A DNA stretch of 32,807 bases from Planctomycetota bacterium (GCA_027297745.1 JAPUHK010000184.1:1-32807), one strand, 5' to 3'. Numbered from the stretch's first letter, positions 24,816 through 32,608 are shown. Translations and numbers: made by a program. Notes: a model not told the origin generated them from the sequence alone.

Positions 24816-25559
24816 TCAGGAGCCCGACACGCTTTCGGAGGGAGACGGCTTCGAGCGCTCCGCGGCCTCGCGGGCGGCTTTCGACACGGCGTCGGCCGCG
24901 CGCCGCACGCGGTCCATGCCGAGCTGCAGCAGACGTCGGTTGCCCGCGTCGCGCAGATCCTCGGCCTCCGCGTAGCCTGCCAGCGCGCGTACATCGGCCG
25001 CCAGCAGATCTTCGAGCCTGGTCGCGATCCCGGTCGCACTCTCACGCCGCCGCGCGCGCTCGCGTTCTTGCAACCGCGCCTGCAGGGCACGCTCCGCCGC
25101 CGGGTGACCGACCACGGTGTCGCGGTCGCCCTTGCAGCCGATGCAGCGCTTGCCGCCGAAGCAGACCGGGCACTCCCGGCCCTCCTCGCCGCGCTCCACG
25201 ACCGCCCCGAGCCCGCCGCAGAAGGTGCAATCCCCCTCTTCGATGCTCAGCACGAACGCGGCGTACGGGGGCGTGGAGGCGGACGCCGGGTTGTCCGGCT
25301 TGGCCAGCGTGCGGTAGCGCTGGCGCAGCACTCTGGCCTCGTCCCGCTCGAGACACCAGCGGCAAGGCTCCGTGCGCGGCTCCCAGTCGAAGTTCTTGCC
25401 GCAGTCCTTGCAGGTGACCGCGTAGAAAGCCACGTCCACGCGGCAATACGGGCAATGGGGCACGCGCCCCTCCCAGACGACGTTGCGCTCGTCAACGGCG
25501 AGCACGCCCAGCGCGACAAGAGCGACCACACAGGCCGCGGTGAAGACCAACCACTTCAT
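24816..25559 (-). CDS. Membrane-anchored protein with six CXXC pairs (zinc-ribbon type)
   Basis: A 247-residue protein not matching a family I know. An N-terminal hydrophobic helix (about 4-22, LVFTAACVVALVALGVLAV) is a membrane anchor or signal. Six CXXC pairs follow: C36/C39 (CPYC), C50/C53 (CKDC), C66/C69 (CRWC), C111/C114 (CTFC), C130/C133 (CPVC) and C139/C142 (CIGC). The first two pairs are spaced like a zinc ribbon; the CTFCGGLG and CPVCFGG parts resemble the CXXCXGXG pattern of DnaJ. The C-terminal third is an Arg/Ala/Glu-rich predicted coiled coil. The ATG has no Shine-Dalgarno, but TATACT lies 11 nt upstream. It lies 170 nt downstream of hyuB on the same strand; no functional link is evident. 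Confidence 0.82.
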   Translation of the reverse strand: MKWLVFTAACVVALVALGVLAVDERNVVWEGRVPHCPYCRVDVAFYAVTCKDCGKNFDWEPRTEPCRWCLERDEARVLRQRYRTLAKPDNPASASTPPYAAFVLSIEEGDCTFCGGLGAVVERGEEGRECPVCFGGKRCIGCKGDRDTVVGHPAAERALQARLQERERARRRESATGIATRLEDLLAADVRALAGYAEAEDLRDAGNRRLLQLGMDRVRRAADAVSKAAREAAERSKPSPSESVSGS

Positions 25560-25570
25560 CGAAGCCGCGT

Positions 25571-25576
25571 AGTATA
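25571..25576 (-). promoter_or_regulatory. Candidate -10 box for the six-CXXC gene
   Basis: TATACT on the minus strand, 11 nt before the ATG at 25559, in otherwise GC-rich sequence. There is no Shine-Dalgarno between box and start. No clear -35. Confidence 0.4.
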
Positions 25577-25729
25577 CCGCGCCCCGCACGGGACTTACGG
25601 CGACCGCGGGGCAAGCGTCGCGGCCTGACTCAGGCGCGAGCGCGTACGAATCGGCGGCGGGTTCGGAGCGTTCAAGAGCGGCCTCAAGTGGGCAACGCCG
25701 CTCACCGCCTGGCCGGACCCGCCGCCGCT

Positions 25730-27265
25730 CTAAGAACGGCCGGAACCGGCTGCAGGTTCCACCGCTCCCCACCCACCGCCGCCGGGGGTTTCGATGCGCA
25801 GGCGATCGCCCGGCTGCGCTACCAGGCGCGCACGGCCTCCCAGCGGGCTCTCCTCCCCGTCGCGGATCAGCGTGTTGCGGCCCGGCCGTCCGCGCGCGCC
25901 CCCCTGCAGACCGTACGGTCCCTGCTCCCGGCGGTCGCTGAGCAGGTGCGCCACGCAAGGCTCGGTGAACTCGATCTCGCGCACGATACCGTCGCCGCCC
26001 GCATGGCGGCCCGCCCCACCGCTGCCGCGCGCGACCAGCAGCGTGCGCACGCGCAACGGAGTCTCGTTCTCCAACGCCTCGATGGGCGTGTTGCGCGTGT
26101 TCGTCATGTGTGTGTGCAGCGCAGACGCGCCGGGACCCGCGGGCCCCCCACCCGCGCCGCCCGCGATCGTCTCGTAGTAGGTGAAACCGCGGCCGCCGAC
26201 GGTCACGTTGTTCATCGTGCCCTGCGACGCGGCCGGGATGAGCCCAGGCGCCAACTCGCTCAGCGCTCCCAGCACGACGTCCACGATGCGCTGGCTGGTC
26301 TCGACGTTGCCGCCCGCGACCGCCGCCGGATAGCGGGCGTTCACGAGGCTGCCCTCCGGGGCGCGCACGTCGAGCACGTCGCGCACCCCCTCGTTCAGAG
26401 GGGTCTCCGCAGGCAGCAGCAGCGCCAGCACATAGCTCACGGCGCTCCAGGTCACGGCCAGGTTGCAGTTGATGGGCGCGTCGACCTGTTCGTGCGTGCC
26501 CTCGAAATCGACGACGAGCTTGTCGTCGCGCACTTGCAGCGTGGCACACAGCGTGAAGCCGCCGTCCATGGCGTCCTGCATGCGGCCCGTCCCCTGCGGT
26601 AGCGAGCGCAAGACCTCCACGGCCGCCTTGCGGGCTGCCGCGCGGAGGTCGCCCGCCGCCCGCAGGAGCGTCTCGCGCCCGTCTTGAGCCATGCGCTCTT
26701 CCAGGCGCGCGATGCCCCGCTTCAAGGTCGCCACCTGCGCGACCAGATCCTCGCGCCCCGCGCGCGGAGAGCGCACGTTGGCGCAGAACAGGTCGAGCAG
26801 GTCTTCGTCCAACACGCCGGCCTTGACGATGCGTACGGGCGGGATACGCAGCCCCTCGCCGTGAATGTCTGTGGCCAGTCCGAGCGAGCCCGGTGCGACG
26901 CCGCCCACGTCCGCGTGATGCGCGCGGTTCGCCACTATGAAGTCGCCCGCGTGTGCCACAGCCGTCAGGTCGGGCAGGTGCGTCCCGCCCGCCCACGGAT
27001 CGTTGAGCAAGACGACGTCGCCGGGTCCCGGCGGCCGGCGTTCCAAGACGGCGCGCACAGAGAGCGGCATGGCGCCCAGGTGCACGGGGATGTGCGCGGC
27101 TTGCGCGATCAGGTTGCCCTGAGCGTCGAAGACGGCGCAACTCAGATCGCGACGCTCCTTGATGTTGACCGAGGTCGCCGCACGCTCCAGCGCGGCACCC
27201 ATCTCCTCCGCCACGGAGCGGTAGAAGGCGTCGTAGACGGCCAGGTCGGCGGCGCCCGTGCTCAT
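25730..27265 (-). CDS. hyuB: Hydantoinase B/5-oxoprolinase subunit
   Basis: Partner subunit of HyuA; members hydrolyse N-carbamoyl, hydantoin or 5-oxoproline rings, some with ATP. The 511 residues are a usual length. Typical blocks: AVFDAQGNLIAQAAHIPVHLGAMP near the N-terminus, VVLLNDPWAGGTHLPDLTAV, VANRAHHADVGGVAPGS, INCNLAVTWSAVSYVL, ASQGTMNNVTVGG, TYYETIAGGAGGG, and the ending GDRLRIETPGGGGWG. The ATG at 27265 overlaps the hyuA stop by one base (TGATG), so the two are translated together; the frame upstream of it lies inside hyuA and is not real. The substrate cannot be predicted from sequence alone. Confidence 0.93.
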   Translation of the reverse strand: MSTGAADLAVYDAFYRSVAEEMGAALERAATSVNIKERRDLSCAVFDAQGNLIAQAAHIPVHLGAMPLSVRAVLERRPPGPGDVVLLNDPWAGGTHLPDLTAVAHAGDFIVANRAHHADVGGVAPGSLGLATDIHGEGLRIPPVRIVKAGVLDEDLLDLFCANVRSPRAGREDLVAQVATLKRGIARLEERMAQDGRETLLRAAGDLRAAARKAAVEVLRSLPQGTGRMQDAMDGGFTLCATLQVRDDKLVVDFEGTHEQVDAPINCNLAVTWSAVSYVLALLLPAETPLNEGVRDVLDVRAPEGSLVNARYPAAVAGGNVETSQRIVDVVLGALSELAPGLIPAASQGTMNNVTVGGRGFTYYETIAGGAGGGPAGPGASALHTHMTNTRNTPIEALENETPLRVRTLLVARGSGGAGRHAGGDGIVREIEFTEPCVAHLLSDRREQGPYGLQGGARGRPGRNTLIRDGEESPLGGRARLVAQPGDRLRIETPGGGGWGAVEPAAGSGRS

Positions 27266-29103
27266 CAGCAGCGCTCCAGCATCAGCGAGCCGTCCGCCCG
27301 CACGGTCGCTTGCCAACCTTCCTGCACCGCGGTCGTCGCCGTGCTCTCCGTGAGCACCGTCGGTCCGCGGATCGCGCCTTCCAGCTCGGCGCGCGCCATG
27401 CGCGCAGGTCCCACGGTCGCTTCGACCGGCACCGGCGCAGCCAGCGGCTCGCGCCGCTCCGCCGGATCTATCACGGCCAGCCGCAGATTCACGACCTCGA
27501 CCGCGCGCGCCGTGTCCGCGTAGCCGTAGGCCTGCTCGTGCGCGCGGTGGAAGGAGCCGCGCAGATCCCCGTCAACGCGTACCGCGAGCTCGTGCGACTG
27601 CCCTCTGTAGCGCACGTCCGCGTAGACGCGTTCCTGCGCCCAGCCCTCGCCCGCCTCCGCGCGCAGCGGCCCGAGCAGCTCCTGCATCCGTGCCGTGCAG
27701 TCGTCTACGTCCAGGAGCACCGTCCGCACGAAGTCGCGCCGCCGGTCGGCCAGCACCATGCCCAGCGCGCTGAAGGTGCCGGGCGCGGGCGGGATCAAGA
27801 CCGCGACCATGCCGAGCGCATCACACAAAGAGCAAGCGTGCAACGGGCCCGCGCCGCCGAACGCGATCAGCGTGCACGGGCGCGGATCGATGCCACGGCG
27901 CACGGTCACGTTGCGGATCGCGCGCTCCATGGCCGCGTCCGCGACGCGCAGGATATCGTGCGCACGATCGCCCACCGCCTTGTGGGCGCGGTCGGCGTGC
28001 AACTGCAGCGTGCCCGCCAGGCGATCGTCCTCGCTCAGGTGGCCCACGACCAGATGCGCGTCGGTCACGGTAGGCAGCTCACCGCTGCCGTAGCAGGCCG
28101 GGCCGGGATCGGCGCCGGCGCTCTCCGGACCGACGCGCAACGCGCCGAGCGCATCCAGCGCGGCGATCGAACCGCCGCCCGCGCCCACGGTATGCACGTC
28201 CAGCACCGGTACGCGCAGCGCGAGCCCCGCGATCGATACCTGCGGCAGCACTTCAGGCGCTCCGCGCAGCAGCGCGACGTCGGTCGACGTGCCGCCCATG
28301 TCGAAGCTCACCGCCGCCTCGATGCCGTGCCTGCGCGCGAGGTCGGCCGCGGCCACGACGCCGCCGGCGGGGCCGCTGAGCACGGTGCGCACCGGCAGTG
28401 CAGCGACGGCCTCCGGGCTCGCCGTTCCGCCGTTGGACTGCAGCACCTCGAGCTGGTGCGTGTGGAGGCCCTCGCGCAGCTTCGACAAGTAGGGCGCCAT
28501 GACGGGCATGAGCGCCGCGTTCGCGGCGGTGGTGGCCGCGCGCTCCACCTCGCGGAACTCGTTTGCCGTCTCGTGGCTCAACGCCACGGCCAGGCCTGCG
28601 CCCCGCAGCAATTTCCCGAGCCGGCGCTCGTGCTGCGCGTTGCGGTAGGCGTGCAACAGGCACACCGCAACGGCCTCCACGCCGGCGGCACGGATGCGCT
28701 CGAGCAGATCCTCTTCGTCGAGGGGGATCTCGACCGAACCGTCGGGGTGCAGCCGCTCCAGCACGCCGAAGCAGTCTTCGGGCGCGACGAGCGGCGCGCG
28801 CTTTCGGGGATGCAACGCGTAGACCTCGGGCCGATCCTGCCGCCCGATCTCCAACAGGTCCTCGAGCCCGCGCGTCGTGACGAACGCCGTGCGCGCGACG
28901 CTTCCGGTCAACAGCGCGTTCGTGCCGACGGTCGTGCCGTGCACGATGCGCAGATCGTCCTGCGGATCGCCGCCGCCGAGATCGCGTATGCCGGCCAGCA
29001 CAGCCTGCGCGGGATCGTCCGGCGTCGAGCGCAGCTTGAAGACGCGCCCCGCGACGACGAAGTCCGTGAAGGTGCCGCCCGTGTCCACTCCGACCGAAAG
29101 CAC
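27265..29103 (-). CDS. hyuA: Hydantoinase A/5-oxoprolinase subunit
   Basis: ASKHA-fold ATP-binding subunit that works with HyuB on a cyclic imide/amide. The 612 residues are a little short compared with about 690 for many members. It has the phosphate-binding start SVGVDTGGTFTDFVV, IVHGTTVGTNALLTG, the SNGGTASPEA and VLSGPAGGVVAAADLA blocks, FDMGGTSTDVAL (second phosphate motif), TVGAGGGSIA and AFGGAGPLHA. The start is GTG 29103. A TACCAT hexamer lies 8 nt upstream and no Shine-Dalgarno is seen. Its start is 8 nt from the plsY start on the opposite strand. Confidence 0.93.
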   Translation of the reverse strand: MLSVGVDTGGTFTDFVVAGRVFKLRSTPDDPAQAVLAGIRDLGGGDPQDDLRIVHGTTVGTNALLTGSVARTAFVTTRGLEDLLEIGRQDRPEVYALHPRKRAPLVAPEDCFGVLERLHPDGSVEIPLDEEDLLERIRAAGVEAVAVCLLHAYRNAQHERRLGKLLRGAGLAVALSHETANEFREVERAATTAANAALMPVMAPYLSKLREGLHTHQLEVLQSNGGTASPEAVAALPVRTVLSGPAGGVVAAADLARRHGIEAAVSFDMGGTSTDVALLRGAPEVLPQVSIAGLALRVPVLDVHTVGAGGGSIAALDALGALRVGPESAGADPGPACYGSGELPTVTDAHLVVGHLSEDDRLAGTLQLHADRAHKAVGDRAHDILRVADAAMERAIRNVTVRRGIDPRPCTLIAFGGAGPLHACSLCDALGMVAVLIPPAPGTFSALGMVLADRRRDFVRTVLLDVDDCTARMQELLGPLRAEAGEGWAQERVYADVRYRGQSHELAVRVDGDLRGSFHRAHEQAYGYADTARAVEVVNLRLAVIDPAERREPLAAPVPVEATVGPARMARAELEGAIRGPTVLTESTATTAVQEGWQATVRADGSLMLERC

Positions 29104-29111
29104 GGTGCGGT

Positions 29112-29720
29112 ATGGTATCCGAGGTGCTGGGGCTCCTGGGCCTGTTGGTCGCTTCCTATCTGTTGGGCGGAATTCCCTTCGGGTACCTGTACGCCCGCTT
29201 TGTGAAGGGCGTCGACATCCGCACCATCGGCAGCGGCAACGTCGGCGCCACCAACGTTGCGCGCCTGTATCCCCCCCGCGCCGGCATTCTGGTGTTCCTG
29301 ATCGTGTTCACCCTGGATGCCGGCAAGGGCTACGCGGCGGTGGAGTTGCTCGCGCCGCTGATCAAACCCGCCCCGGCCGTCGAGTACGTGCCGGTGTTGG
29401 CCGGTCTCGCTGCAGTGCTGGGCCATTCGTTCACCCCGTACCTCGGGTTTTCGGGCGGGAAGGCGGTGGCCACGACCTTCGGGGTGTTCATCGCGCTGGA
29501 GCCGGTCGCGACGCTGGTTGCGCTAGGCGTCTTCTTCATGGTCTACGCCATCACGCGCGCGGTGGGCGCCGGCTCCCTGGCCTTCGCCGTTGCCCTGCCT
29601 GTGGCGGTCTTCGTGCACGGCGAAGCGCACCAGTCGGTAGGCTATCTGGCGGTCGTGCTCGGAATCTTGATCGTCGTTCGCCACCGCGACAACATTAGCA
29701 AGATGCTGGGGAAGTCATGA
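29112..29720 (+). CDS. plsY: Acyl-phosphate glycerol-3-phosphate acyltransferase PlsY
   Basis: Inner-membrane enzyme that puts the first acyl chain on glycerol-3-phosphate from acyl-phosphate, starting phospholipid synthesis. The 202 residues contain several membrane segments and the three family motifs: SYLLGGIPFGYLYAR and IGSGNVGATNVAR (motif 1), ALGHSFTPYLGFSGGKAVATTFGV-type motif 2 (here VLGHSFTPYLGFSGGKAVA), and VRHRDNISKMLGK at the end. The ATG at 29112 may not be the true start: GTG 29124 also fits the alignment. It overlaps gpsA by 4 nt, which supplies its substrate. Confidence 0.95.
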   Translation: MVSEVLGLLGLLVASYLLGGIPFGYLYARFVKGVDIRTIGSGNVGATNVARLYPPRAGILVFLIVFTLDAGKGYAAVELLAPLIKPAPAVEYVPVLAGLAAVLGHSFTPYLGFSGGKAVATTFGVFIALEPVATLVALGVFFMVYAITRAVGAGSLAFAVALPVAVFVHGEAHQSVGYLAVVLGILIVVRHRDNISKMLGKS

Positions 29721-30688
29721 AGGTCCTGGTCTTCGGCGCCGGTGCGTGGGGCACCACTACGGCGATTCACCTGGCGCGCAAGGGTGCGCGCGTTGTGCTG
29801 TGGGTCTACGAGAACGACCTGGCCCACGAGATGGTCGAGGTCGGCGAAAACAGGCGCTATCTGCCGGGCTTCCCGATTCCCAAAGAGGTCGTGATCACGC
29901 ACGATCCCGTCGGCGAGTTCGACGTGATCGTCAACGCGGTGCCGACCCAGTACATCCGCCCCACCTGGATCGACTGGCGCGGCAAGCTCGCGGGCAATGC
30001 GCCCGTGGTCTCGCTCAGCAAGGGCATCGAGATCGGCAGCGGGCTGCGGCCGACCGAAGTGCTCGGGCAGGTGCTGGGGCAGGAGCGCGGCCTCGGCGTG
30101 CTCACGGGGCCGTGCATCGCGATCGAGATCGCCAAAGGGCTGCCGACCGCCGCCGTGTTGGCGGGCAAGGCCGTGGCCAAGTTCCAGCCGCTGTTCAACA
30201 GCAACCTGTTCCGCGTCTACACGAGCGACGACCTGGTCGGGGCGGAGCTCAGCGGCGCGGTCAAGAACATCATGGGCATCGCCGCCGGCATCGTGGACGG
30301 CCTCGAGCTCGGCGACAACGCCAAGGCGGCGCTGCTGACGCGCGCGGTGGTCGAGGTGGCGCGGCTCGGCGTGGCGTTCGGGGCGCAGCCCGAGACGTTC
30401 AACGGGTTGGCCGGGTTCGGCGACCTGCTGACCACGTGCGTGAGCCCGCATGGGCGCAACCGGAGCTTCGGCGAGCGGCTCGGCCGCGGGGAGAGCGTCG
30501 AGGAGATCCTGAACAGCCGCGCGTCGGTGACCGAAGGCGTGCCGACCACGAAGGCGGTCATGGAGATGGCCAAGAAGAAGGGGATCGAGATGCCGATCAC
30601 CGAGGTGATCTACCGCATCGTGTTCGACGGCCTCGACCCGCGCTCGGGCGTGAACGCCCTCATGACCCGCACCCTCCGCCCGGAGTAA
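29717..30688 (+). CDS. gpsA: Glycerol-3-phosphate dehydrogenase [NAD(P)+]
   Basis: Reduces dihydroxyacetone phosphate to sn-glycerol-3-phosphate for phospholipid synthesis. The 323 residues have the Rossmann start VLVFGAGAWGTTTAIHLARKG, VNAVPTQYIRP, VSLSKGIEIGSG (catalytic-region lysine), LSGAVKNIMGIAAGIVDGLELGDNAKAAL and GLAGFGDLLTTC. The segment at 131-137 reads GPCIAIE where most members read GPS/N-F/H-A-x-E, an unusual substitution of otherwise conserved residues. Its ATG overlaps the plsY stop (ATGA). After the stop lies a 345-nt non-coding region shared with the convergent gene on the minus strand. Confidence 0.96.
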   Translation: MKVLVFGAGAWGTTTAIHLARKGARVVLWVYENDLAHEMVEVGENRRYLPGFPIPKEVVITHDPVGEFDVIVNAVPTQYIRPTWIDWRGKLAGNAPVVSLSKGIEIGSGLRPTEVLGQVLGQERGLGVLTGPCIAIEIAKGLPTAAVLAGKAVAKFQPLFNSNLFRVYTSDDLVGAELSGAVKNIMGIAAGIVDGLELGDNAKAALLTRAVVEVARLGVAFGAQPETFNGLAGFGDLLTTCVSPHGRNRSFGERLGRGESVEEILNSRASVTEGVPTTKAVMEMAKKKGIEMPITEVIYRIVFDGLDPRSGVNALMTRTLRPE

Positions 30689-30724
30689 CTGTTGCCGGTT
30701 GTAACGACAAGTTGCGCGCATTTC

Positions 30725-30746
30725 ACTGCGGCACGCGTGCCGCAGT
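30725..30746. repeat. Perfect 22-bp palindrome after gpsA
   Basis: ACTGCGGCACG (30725-30735) is followed immediately by its exact reverse complement CGTGCCGCAGT (30736-30746), beginning 37 nt after the gpsA stop. It could fold as an RNA hairpin with a 4-base minimum loop, or be bound as DNA by a dimeric protein. No T-tract follows. Confidence 0.65.
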
Positions 30747-30853
30747 CAAGGACCGTATCGTTCCGTTTACGGCAACGTCTCCAGTACAGGACGGCTCGCT
30801 AGCGGGATCCCCGCGGATCGAACCACGCGCCCTTTCGTCCGTTCTCTAGTGCA

Positions 30854-30968
30854 AGCCGACGCGGAAACAAAGGCGGCTCAACAGGCAATACAAACAAAAC
30901 AAGCGGGCGTGGCAGGTTCACGGTCGCGGGAACCGGTCCGCCTTCCGCGTCGGTTCTCTTTTCTTGTT
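30854..30968 (+). terminator. Long inverted repeat with T-rich tail
   Basis: CCGACGCGGAA (30856-30866) pairs with TTCCGCGTCGG (30943-30953), extended by two outer pairs (to 30854 and 30955) and, after a 5-nt bulge, by GGCGG/CCGCC. TCTTTTCTTG follows the right arm. An alternative compact hairpin uses GAACCG (30930-30935) and CGGTTC (30951-30956) with the same T-rich tail. This resembles a terminator for + strand transcription, about 240 nt after gpsA. Confidence 0.5.
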
Positions 30969-30970
30969 TG

Positions 30971-31029
30971 CGAGCCCGAGCCCGAGCCCGAGTCCGAGTG
31001 CGAGCCCGACCCCCGAGCCCGCGCCCGAG
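30971..31029. repeat. Degenerate CGAGCC hexamer tandem repeat
   Basis: About ten units of the 6-bp motif CGAGCC/CCGAGC, four near-perfect at the left, then with substitutions (CGAGTC, CGAGTG) and loss of register. It lies just after the stop codon of the minus-strand gene ending at 31034. Confidence 0.75.
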
Positions 31030-31033
31030 AAAC

Positions 31034-32254
31034 CTACCGCACTCCGAACGTCAGCTTGCAGACGTACAAGAGGCGGGTGTCCCGGCGCTCGACGAAGTCT
31101 TCGAGCAGGTCGGCGACGTTCGGGAAGACCGCCTGCGCCTGCGGGTAGGGGCCGTTGATCGCCACGCGCACCGGCTTGTCCACGTCGATCAGCCGCGGAT
31201 CGATGTAGAGGTCGAAGGCGACCACGCGCTCGCAGCGCACGACCACCAGGTTGCCCTCGAGGATCTCCGCCTCGATCTTGCCGGGCTTGCGCATGGCCAC
31301 GGCCGTGCGGGTGCCCACCTTGGCACGGTACTTGGAGAGCCCCGCGGGGTGCGCACGCAGCCAGAAGGCGCGCATCGGCTCCGGCCGGTCCAGTACCAGC
31401 GTCAGCTTGCGCGGCGCATCCTCGCGCTTGGCGTAGCTGCGCCAATGGCGGATGTCCGACAGGAGGCTGCTTTCGTCGTTGCGGTCAAGCAGCCGGTGCA
31501 GCTCATTGTGCTTGCGCAAGGCGCTCATCAGCTGCTTCATGGCTGTGCTCGGCTCGCGCTTGTCGATGCCGAGCGCATAGAACGTGGCCGCGTTGGGCGC
31601 CAAGGGGGCCGCCCCCTTCCACGTCTCGAAGGCCGCCATCACCCCCCCGAAGCGATCGGGGTTGTGCAGCGCGATGTACCAGGCCAGGCGCGCGGTAGCC
31701 TTCTCACCCTGCAGAGTGACGCGCGCCGGGTCGATCGGGTACGTGCCGAGCATGTGACGCTGCAGACTGAGGATCAGCGACTCGACGCCTTGCGCCGTGC
31801 GCGGATAGCGCCGGTGGTTCACGTGCAGCGAGAATGCGCCGGGGTCGCGATGCCTACGCACGGTCGAGCCGAGGTCGATCGTGAGCGGATAGATCTTCTC
31901 GGGGTCGTAGTCGTCCGGCGGCAACAGCTGCGCGAGATGACCCGCGCTCTGCGAGACGTCCTGGAGGCGCACGTCTTTCTGGTCGAAGACCGGCGCCGGC
32001 AGCCGCTTCGAGAGCGCCGGCCGGCCGATGCGCGGGCGGTGCCGGCCCGCCCGCAGGGCGCGCACGACCGGCTCCGTCTTGCCGCCGGTGAGCAGCTCGA
32101 TGGCCTCGAGATAGTCCTCGCGGCGCGCGGGGCTCTCCTCGCCCAGATACCAGCGCAAGAGCTTGCTCAGGCGCTGCTCGATGGCGCCGGGGGCGGCGAT
32201 GGCTGGTGCAGCCTGAAGCCCGATGCAGCAAAGCGCCAGCAACCCCAGCCGCAT
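31034..32254 (-). CDS. Exported degenerate alpha/beta-hydrolase (esterase-like)
   Basis: A 406-residue protein with a signal peptide (LGLLALCCIGLQAAPAIAAP). The middle looks like an exported esterase/phospholipase-type alpha/beta-hydrolase: YPLTIDLGSTV (where active members have L-H-G-G), then YPIDPARVTLQGEKATARLAWYIALHNPDRFGGVMAAF, matching the nucleophile-elbow region. In the elbow the G-x-S-x-G consensus is replaced by G183-E-K185-A-T187, so the catalytic Ser is Lys, and the oxyanion His-Gly is lost. The C-terminal module (VRCERVVAFDLYIDPRLIDVDKPVRVAINGP) is typical of planctomycete hydrolases by my recollection. It is therefore probably a non-catalytic binding protein. The ATG overlaps the stop of the DUF488 gene (TGATG). 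Confidence 0.75.
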   Translation of the reverse strand: MRLGLLALCCIGLQAAPAIAAPGAIEQRLSKLLRWYLGEESPARREDYLEAIELLTGGKTEPVVRALRAGRHRPRIGRPALSKRLPAPVFDQKDVRLQDVSQSAGHLAQLLPPDDYDPEKIYPLTIDLGSTVRRHRDPGAFSLHVNHRRYPRTAQGVESLILSLQRHMLGTYPIDPARVTLQGEKATARLAWYIALHNPDRFGGVMAAFETWKGAAPLAPNAATFYALGIDKREPSTAMKQLMSALRKHNELHRLLDRNDESSLLSDIRHWRSYAKREDAPRKLTLVLDRPEPMRAFWLRAHPAGLSKYRAKVGTRTAVAMRKPGKIEAEILEGNLVVVRCERVVAFDLYIDPRLIDVDKPVRVAINGPYPQAQAVFPNVADLLEDFVERRDTRLLYVCKLTFGVR

Positions 32255-32601
32255 CACGCCTCCAACATCTTCTTCAGCAGCGACCGGTGGCAGCGCGTCT
32301 CGTCGGCGCAGTCGCACAGCACGGAGATCTTGCGCTTGCGGGCCTGGGCAGCCAGCTCGGAGATCTTCTGCTTGGGCACGGCGCTGCGCATTTGCTTCAC
32401 ATAGGAACGCGCGAAGTCGGCCCAGGGAATCGCACCCTGCTTGTAGCCGTGGATCAGCTCCTTGGTGGGCGCCAGGTCGCACCACCAGTCGTCGACCTGG
32501 TCCTTCTTGACGCCGCGCGGCCAGTAGCGCATCACCAGCACGCGCTTACCGTCGCGCGGCTTGCGGGGCTCGCGGACGCGCCGCATCCCGACCTTGGGCA
32601 T
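32254..32601 (-). CDS. DUF488 family protein
   Basis: A 115-residue protein of the DUF488 family, whose biochemical role is not established. Conserved blocks: RVLVMRYWPRGVKKDQVDDWWCDLAPTKEL near the N-terminus and ISVLCDCADETRCHRSLL at the end, where the Cys/His cluster is the usual family ending. ATG 32601 was chosen: it lies 7 nt after a TAGAAT hexamer and gives a family-like length. A GTG at 32625 in the same frame would add 8 residues. It is translationally coupled to the degenerate hydrolase by a one-base overlap. Confidence 0.85.
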   Translation of the reverse strand: MPKVGMRRVREPRKPRDGKRVLVMRYWPRGVKKDQVDDWWCDLAPTKELIHGYKQGAIPWADFARSYVKQMRSAVPKQKISELAAQARKRKISVLCDCADETRCHRSLLKKMLEA

Positions 32602-32608
32602 GGGGACG

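Larger units (their letters stand above)
30689..31033. other. Convergent non-coding region, 345 nt
   Basis: Lies between gpsA (+) and a minus-strand gene, so it needs no promoter for either. It contains, in order, a perfect palindrome (30725-30746), an A-rich stretch around 30862-30902, a long inverted repeat with a T-rich tail (30854-30968) and a hexamer repeat (30971-31029). No protein-coding frame looks real; a small RNA cannot be excluded. Confidence 0.6.

Noticed and set aside
27310-29205. Long open frame (631 codons) on the plus strand
   Set aside because: Antisense shadow of hyuA; composition is R/A/H-rich and no motif is seen.
30971-31029. CRISPR array
   Set aside because: The units are 6 bp, contiguous and without spacers, and no cas genes are present.
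30849-31148. Small plus-strand open frame in the convergent region
   Set aside because: It runs through the hexamer repeat and into the antisense of the next gene; composition is repeat-driven.
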